The position numbers were made by a program, and so were the translations under genes. A stretch of DNA of 64,000 nt. Origin: Halobacteriovorax marinus SJ (GTDB lineage Bacteria > Bdellovibrionota > Bacteriovoracia > Bacteriovoracales > Bacteriovoracaceae). The stretch spans positions 3,348,001-3,412,000 of the forward strand of contig NC_016620.1 in NCBI RefSeq assembly GCF_000210915.2. The letters are read 5' to 3'. Shown here piece after piece: positions 60,149-64,000 of this stretch (the first letter of the stretch is position 1; the number at the start of each line of letters is the position of its first letter). The notes below the pieces were generated by a model, which was not told where the DNA came from, did no database searches, and saw nothing but the letters and a program-made list of their open reading frames with translations.

Positions 60149-61633
60149 ATGAATTATATACTCTCGATCGACCAGGGAACAACTGGAACGACTGCCGTTC
60201 TAATAGATGCAAATACAATGAACTTTGTAGATAAGCTCAATAAAGAATTCCCACAAATTTTTCCTAGGCCTTCATGGGTAGAACATAATTTAAATGATAT
60301 TTGGGAAACAGTTGAACATACAGTAAAGCAAATCCTGAAGAATAATAATATCACCTCTGATCAGATCTCATCCATTGGGATAACTAATCAGAGAGAGACA
60401 ACTTGTGCGTTCAAGAAAAATGGAATTCCACTTTCTAATGCCATCGTTTGGCAGGATAGAAGGACAAGTGAGTTCTGTAATTCTCTATCAGAGAAGAAGG
60501 ACTACATAAGAAAGAAAACTGGGCTGCAACTAGATTCATATTTCTCAGGTACGAAAATGAATTGGCTTCTAAGTAATAATGAGAATGTTAAAAAGGCCTA
60601 TGAGAATAAAGATCTTCTCTTTGGAACTATTGATACTTACCTTCTTTATAAATTGAGTGCTGGACAATCTCATAAGACAGAAGCTTCCAATGCATCGAGA
60701 ACTCTATTAATGGATCTTGAAACAACTGAGTGGTGTGATGATTTATTAGAAATCTTCAAAGTTCCTAGGGAGACACTACCTGAGATCAGTGATTCATTCT
60801 GCAACTTTGGTGTAACAAAAGACCTCTCCTTTCTTCCTGATGGTATTCCAATTACAGGTATCCTTGGAGATCAGCAAAGTGCTCTTTTTGGTCAAGCTGG
60901 TCTTAAGAGTGGTGACTTGAAATGTACGTATGGAACGGGTGCCTTCATGCTTCTTAACACTGGAACTGAAATAAAAGAGTCACAGCACGGCTTGCTCACA
61001 ACTGTCGCCTATAAAGAAAATGGCGTCGCCTACTACGCATTAGAAGGAAGTACTTATATTTGTGGAGCTGCAGTTCAATGGCTAAGGGACAACCTTGAAA
61101 TTATTAAGAATAGCTCTGATATTGAAGATCTCGCTAGAAAAGTTAAAAATCTCGACGAGATGGAACATGTTATGTTTCTACCATTCTTTACAGGTATTGG
61201 TTCTCCATATTGGTCGAGTGATGCAAAGGCCTCTATTCTAGGACTAACAAGAGACACAAAGAAAGAGCATATTGCTAGGGCCTGCCTAGATGGAATGGCC
61301 CTATCTATTAATGACCTTCTTCAGGCCATGGCCTTAGATACAAATGAAGAGATCAAGACATTGAAAGTAGACGGTGGAGCCGCGCTCAATGAACTTCTTA
61401 TGAATATACAATCTACAATATCTCAAGTTGAAATCATTAGACCAAAGGTCATAGAGACAACTGCCTACGGAGCTGCTTTAGCAAGTGCTATTGGAGCAGG
61501 TATGATTAAAAAAGAAAAAGTTCTCGAGTTGTGGAAGAAAAGTGACTCCTTCCACGGCAATAAAGGAGAGACTTCTCATTACGAAATGAAGAAAGAGAAG
61601 TGGACCCACTATATAAAAGCACTATTTCTATAA
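60149..61633 (+). CDS. glpK: Glycerol kinase
   Basis: 494 residues, standard length. It phosphorylates glycerol to sn-glycerol 3-phosphate. FGGY-kinase motifs are SIDQGTTGTTAVLID (phosphate loop), GITNQRETT, WQDRRTS, GILGDQQSALFGQAG and KVDGGAALNELLM. glpF or glpD are not adjacent. Its end overlaps the converging radA gene by six bases. In a predator, glycerol from lipid breakdown is a likely source, by inference. Confidence 0.96.
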   Translation: MNYILSIDQGTTGTTAVLIDANTMNFVDKLNKEFPQIFPRPSWVEHNLNDIWETVEHTVKQILKNNNITSDQISSIGITNQRETTCAFKKNGIPLSNAIVWQDRRTSEFCNSLSEKKDYIRKKTGLQLDSYFSGTKMNWLLSNNENVKKAYENKDLLFGTIDTYLLYKLSAGQSHKTEASNASRTLLMDLETTEWCDDLLEIFKVPRETLPEISDSFCNFGVTKDLSFLPDGIPITGILGDQQSALFGQAGLKSGDLKCTYGTGAFMLLNTGTEIKESQHGLLTTVAYKENGVAYYALEGSTYICGAAVQWLRDNLEIIKNSSDIEDLARKVKNLDEMEHVMFLPFFTGIGSPYWSSDAKASILGLTRDTKKEHIARACLDGMALSINDLLQAMALDTNEEIKTLKVDGGAALNELLMNIQSTISQVEIIRPKVIETTAYGAALASAIGAGMIKKEKVLELWKKSDSFHGNKGETSHYEMKKEKWTHYIKALFL

Positions 61634-62980
61634 ATTTAAATGCTCTTCAATTTCTTGAATTTTAGAGATACCTATAATTTCTAATTTTGATTTCCCAGTA
61701 ATTCGCTGGGAAATATTTTTTGAAGTTATTAACTTCTTATACTTCAATCTCTCCATCTCCTTTATTCTCTTATCAATATTACTAACAGACCTGACTTCAC
61801 CATTGAGTCCGACTTCGCCTATAAGTATTGTTTCTGTATCTATTTTCTTATTTTTAAATGAGCTAAGAAGCGATGATATAATTGAGAGATCTGTGTCTTG
61901 CCCCTTTACTTTAATTCCTCCAATTATATTTAAATAAATATCGCTAATATTCATCGGTATACCTAAGTACTTTTCGATCACGGCCACTAACATGGAAACT
62001 CTATTTGTATCTATACCCTGAGTTGTCTTTCTTCCCTGCCCATCTACGACTAGGGCCTGAACTTCTATAAAGAGTGGCCTTGTTCCCTCCATAACACAGC
62101 TAATACTTCTTCCATAGGCATCAACATTACTTGCATCAATAAAGTACTGCGAAGGATTTAAAACTTGATTGAGTCCTTTCTCATTCATCTCAAATATTCC
62201 GACCTCGTTTGTATTGCCAAATCTATTCTTAATAGATCTGAGAATTCTATTATTTGAGAGCTGATCACCTTCAAAGTAAATTACTGTATCCACCATATGC
62301 TCTAGAATTTTTGGTCCCGCAATGGAGCCCTCTTTTGTAATGTGCCCTATCACAAAGCAAGTCATGGAACTTCCCTTTACATGATTCATCAATTCATAAG
62401 TCACTTCGCGCACCTGTGATACCGAGCCTGCCGCCGATTGAACTTCTCCAGATACTGTCGTCTGAATAGAATCTAGAACGATTACACTAGGGCGAATCTT
62501 CTTAATCTGTCCCAAGATAGACTGCCAATTTGTCTCGTTATAAATATAGAAGTTTGCATGAATCAATCCCAACCTCTTCACTCTATCTGCCACTTGATGA
62601 ATAGACTCCTCTCCCGAGACATAGAGAATATCTTCCTTTGGATATTTCTTTGATAGGGCCGCCAACACTTCAGTTAGCAGTGTCGATTTTCCAATTCCTG
62701 GCTCACCTCCAAGAAGAGTTAAGCTACCAATAACAATTCCTCCACCTAAGACTCGATCAAACTCAGCTATACCCGTAACCTTTCTTGAGTACTCCTGAGT
62801 ATTAACTTCGCTCACCCTCTCAGGCCTAGAGCCCTGCTCGTCTAGTTTTCTTTGCTTAGAGCTCTCCTCCACTTGGACAAGTGAGTTCCATTCACCACAG
62901 CCACTGCATTTTCCCTCCCACTTCAAGGCCCTAAAATCACAATTATTGCATAGGTAAACATTTGAAATCTTTTTAACCAT
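61628..62980 (-). CDS. radA: DNA repair protein RadA
   Basis: About 450 residues. The N-terminal zinc finger is YLCNNCDF...CSGCGEWN. A RecA-like ATPase follows with Walker A GGEPGIGKST and the RadA-specific KNRFG motif (IKNRFGNTNEVG), then a C-terminal Lon-protease-like domain. RadA helps branch migration in recombination. The ATG at 62980 is preferred because AAGGA lies just upstream; an in-frame ATG at 62998 has no such signal. Confidence 0.96.
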   Translation of the reverse strand: MVKKISNVYLCNNCDFRALKWEGKCSGCGEWNSLVQVEESSKQRKLDEQGSRPERVSEVNTQEYSRKVTGIAEFDRVLGGGIVIGSLTLLGGEPGIGKSTLLTEVLAALSKKYPKEDILYVSGEESIHQVADRVKRLGLIHANFYIYNETNWQSILGQIKKIRPSVIVLDSIQTTVSGEVQSAAGSVSQVREVTYELMNHVKGSSMTCFVIGHITKEGSIAGPKILEHMVDTVIYFEGDQLSNNRILRSIKNRFGNTNEVGIFEMNEKGLNQVLNPSQYFIDASNVDAYGRSISCVMEGTRPLFIEVQALVVDGQGRKTTQGIDTNRVSMLVAVIEKYLGIPMNISDIYLNIIGGIKVKGQDTDLSIISSLLSSFKNKKIDTETILIGEVGLNGEVRSVSNIDKRIKEMERLKYKKLITSKNISQRITGKSKLEIIGISKIQEIEEHLNL

Positions 62981-63079
62981 AGTAATTCCTTCACGCATTT
63001 GAGATAAATTTTGCCAGACGCATCAATAACTTATATGTATTCAGAGAATTAAATAATTTGCACATAATAAGGTGGAAAG

Positions 63080-64000
63080 ATGAAACTAATTTCTATTATT
63101 TTATTTACTCTCTTATCCCTATCTAGCTTTGCCGACACCAAGTTCTATTCAAAATTCTCTCCTCATGAAGGAGCACAAGCTTTTGAAATTATTTACAAAG
63201 AAGTTAAGGAATCTAAGAAATATGTCTATGCGACAATTTATTCTTGGTCAGACAAGGGTATTACGGACTCTTTTAAAGAGGCCCTCCAAAATGGCGTCGA
63301 AGTTAAAATTATTCTACACCCCTCTCTTGCAAAGAAGTCTTCAATCAAAAAAGTTGCAAGTGAGCTTGAGGCATTAGGTGCTGACTTAAAGATTGCAAAA
63401 ATGAATATGCATGAAAAATTCGTGCTCGTAGATGATGTCTTTGTTGTTAACTCATCTGCAAATATGTCAGGTGGAGCAAAGAATCGCTACAGTGAGAACT
63501 TTATTTATCATAGTGATGAAACAGTTGAAGGAAAGTCTGTCTTAAGCCAATTTAAAAAAGAATTTATCATTCTTTGGAACTCTGCAAAAGATATCTTCAC
63601 TGCAAATGAAGGAATCGCTGAGAAGCTTAACTTAGAAGCACTTAGTAATTCTCCAATCAACTCTAATGCTTCTCTCTACTCAAGTTCTATGAACTTCAAA
63701 ATTAAAGAGAATAAACCATCATCAAAAGCATACAAGCAGGGTAAGTACTATACATTAAGTCGAATCGGTGGAGTTAAGAATCAAACTTGGACTGTTAGAG
63801 ATATTATCTTAGATAATATTAAGAATGCTAAAAGTAATATTTATCTTTCACTAAATCACTTCAATATTAGAGAAATTTCTGATGCGCTTATTGAGGCAGT
63901 AAAAAGAGGGGTTGATGTTAAGCTCGCAGTTGATAACCAAGAGTTTAAAACTCGAATTAACAATAAAGAAATGACACCTCAATTTGTTAGCGACTGGAAG
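63080..64000 (+). CDS. Secreted phospholipase D-like (PLDc) protein, C-terminally cut
   Basis: The first 307 residues are in the window and the frame stays open to the edge. A signal peptide (MKLISIILFTLLSLSSFA) is followed by a first PLDc domain with the HKD motif MHEKFVLVDD and NSSANMSGG (about 112-134). A second domain starts near 250 (NIKNAKSNIYLSLNHFNIR). Such two-HKD enzymes include phospholipases, cardiolipin synthases and nucleases; a secreted form could act on prey lipid or DNA. The ATG has a GGTGG ribosome-binding site. The second HKD motif lies beyond the window, so activity cannot be judged. Confidence 0.8.
   Translation, partial: MKLISIILFTLLSLSSFADTKFYSKFSPHEGAQAFEIIYKEVKESKKYVYATIYSWSDKGITDSFKEALQNGVEVKIILHPSLAKKSSIKKVASELEALGADLKIAKMNMHEKFVLVDDVFVVNSSANMSGGAKNRYSENFIYHSDETVEGKSVLSQFKKEFIILWNSAKDIFTANEGIAEKLNLEALSNSPINSNASLYSSSMNFKIKENKPSSKAYKQGKYYTLSRIGGVKNQTWTVRDIILDNIKNAKSNIYLSLNHFNIREISDALIEAVKRGVDVKLAVDNQEFKTRINNKEMTPQFVSDWK

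Noticed and set aside
1-64000. CRISPR array, insertion sequence or prophage
   Set aside because: No regularly spaced repeats, transposase, integrase or phage structural genes were seen; gene content and codon use look uniform throughout.

Overview
The window is a gene-dense, AT-rich bacterial chromosome segment with heavy use of AGA arginine codons. Most genes can be assigned to known families. Several things suggest a Gram-negative member of the Bdellovibrionota/former Deltaproteobacteria, most like a Bacteriovoracaceae (Halobacteriovorax-type) predator. These are outer-membrane barrels and many lipoproteins, an NtrC-type regulator with a consensus sigma-54 promoter, IcmF, AmgK/MurU-type sugar salvage, an LptM-like lipoprotein, and many exported proteins of no recognisable family. 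That placement is inferred from gene content; no rRNA gene is present to confirm it.

Layout. 1-1709 (minus): BatE-like TPR/SH3 protein, cNMP-binding protein, AI-2E-type permease (cut by the window start). 1786-5707 (plus): an aminotransferase / arginine-succinyltransferase-like / succinylglutamate-semialdehyde-dehydrogenase-like cassette resembling astC-astA-astD but without astB or astE. 5730-8316 (minus): secreted HExxH metalloprotease with two unknown proteins. 8459-10100: tRNA-Asn with its promoter, then a HExxH peptide beta-hydroxylase-like protein. 10095-13487: YgfZ-TPR, IscA/ErpA, FHA protein, PduO adenosyltransferase. 13487-17232: IcmF fused mutase and a 2[4Fe-4S] ferredoxin. 17255-22030 (minus): a four-gene unit of degenerate M48-like membrane protein, CHASE2 histidine kinase, sigma-54 response regulator and lspA. 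22198-25065: AP endonuclease-like TIM barrel, small envelope proteins, a second ferredoxin. 25062-27740 (minus): degenerate M48-like lipoprotein, AmgK-like sugar kinase, MurU-like nucleotidyltransferase. 27835-30383: LysM lipoprotein, barrel protein, LptM-like lipoprotein, folK. 30481-33387: acyl-CoA dehydrogenase, etfB, etfA. 33467-36754 (minus): a sigma-54-driven exported acidic protein; separately mrp, a DUF4388 protein and a ribbon-helix-helix protein. 36923-39586: HAMP membrane protein and lytic transglycosylase. 39576-44298 (minus): class A PBP, tRNA-Gln, prs, pth, ychF. 44392-50810: two outer-membrane barrels, two exported unknowns and galU. 50814-59244: CFI-box protein, LptF/G permease, GT39 transferase, def, fmt, rpe, hutH, hutI. 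59269-64000: TlpA thioredoxin, pilin/TadE-like protein, glpK, radA, and a phospholipase D-like protein cut by the window end.

How it fits together. Much of the window concerns amino-acid and acyl-CoA catabolism (AST-like cassette, hutH/hutI, IcmF with its adenosyltransferase, acyl-CoA dehydrogenase with ETF) and wall or envelope turnover (PBP, lytic transglycosylase, LysM, AmgK/MurU, LspA, LptF/G). This would suit an organism that lives on the macromolecules of other cells. The most notable signals are: a near-perfect sigma-54 promoter in front of an uncharacterised exported protein; two independent M48-like proteins that have lost their zinc motif; an AstA homologue lacking the active-site histidine inside an incomplete AST-type cassette; a lone HExxH hydroxylase-like protein; paired operator-like repeats at the icmF and acyl-CoA dehydrogenase promoters; and several genes with a -10 box directly before the start codon. 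No CRISPR array, insertion sequence, prophage or rRNA was seen.
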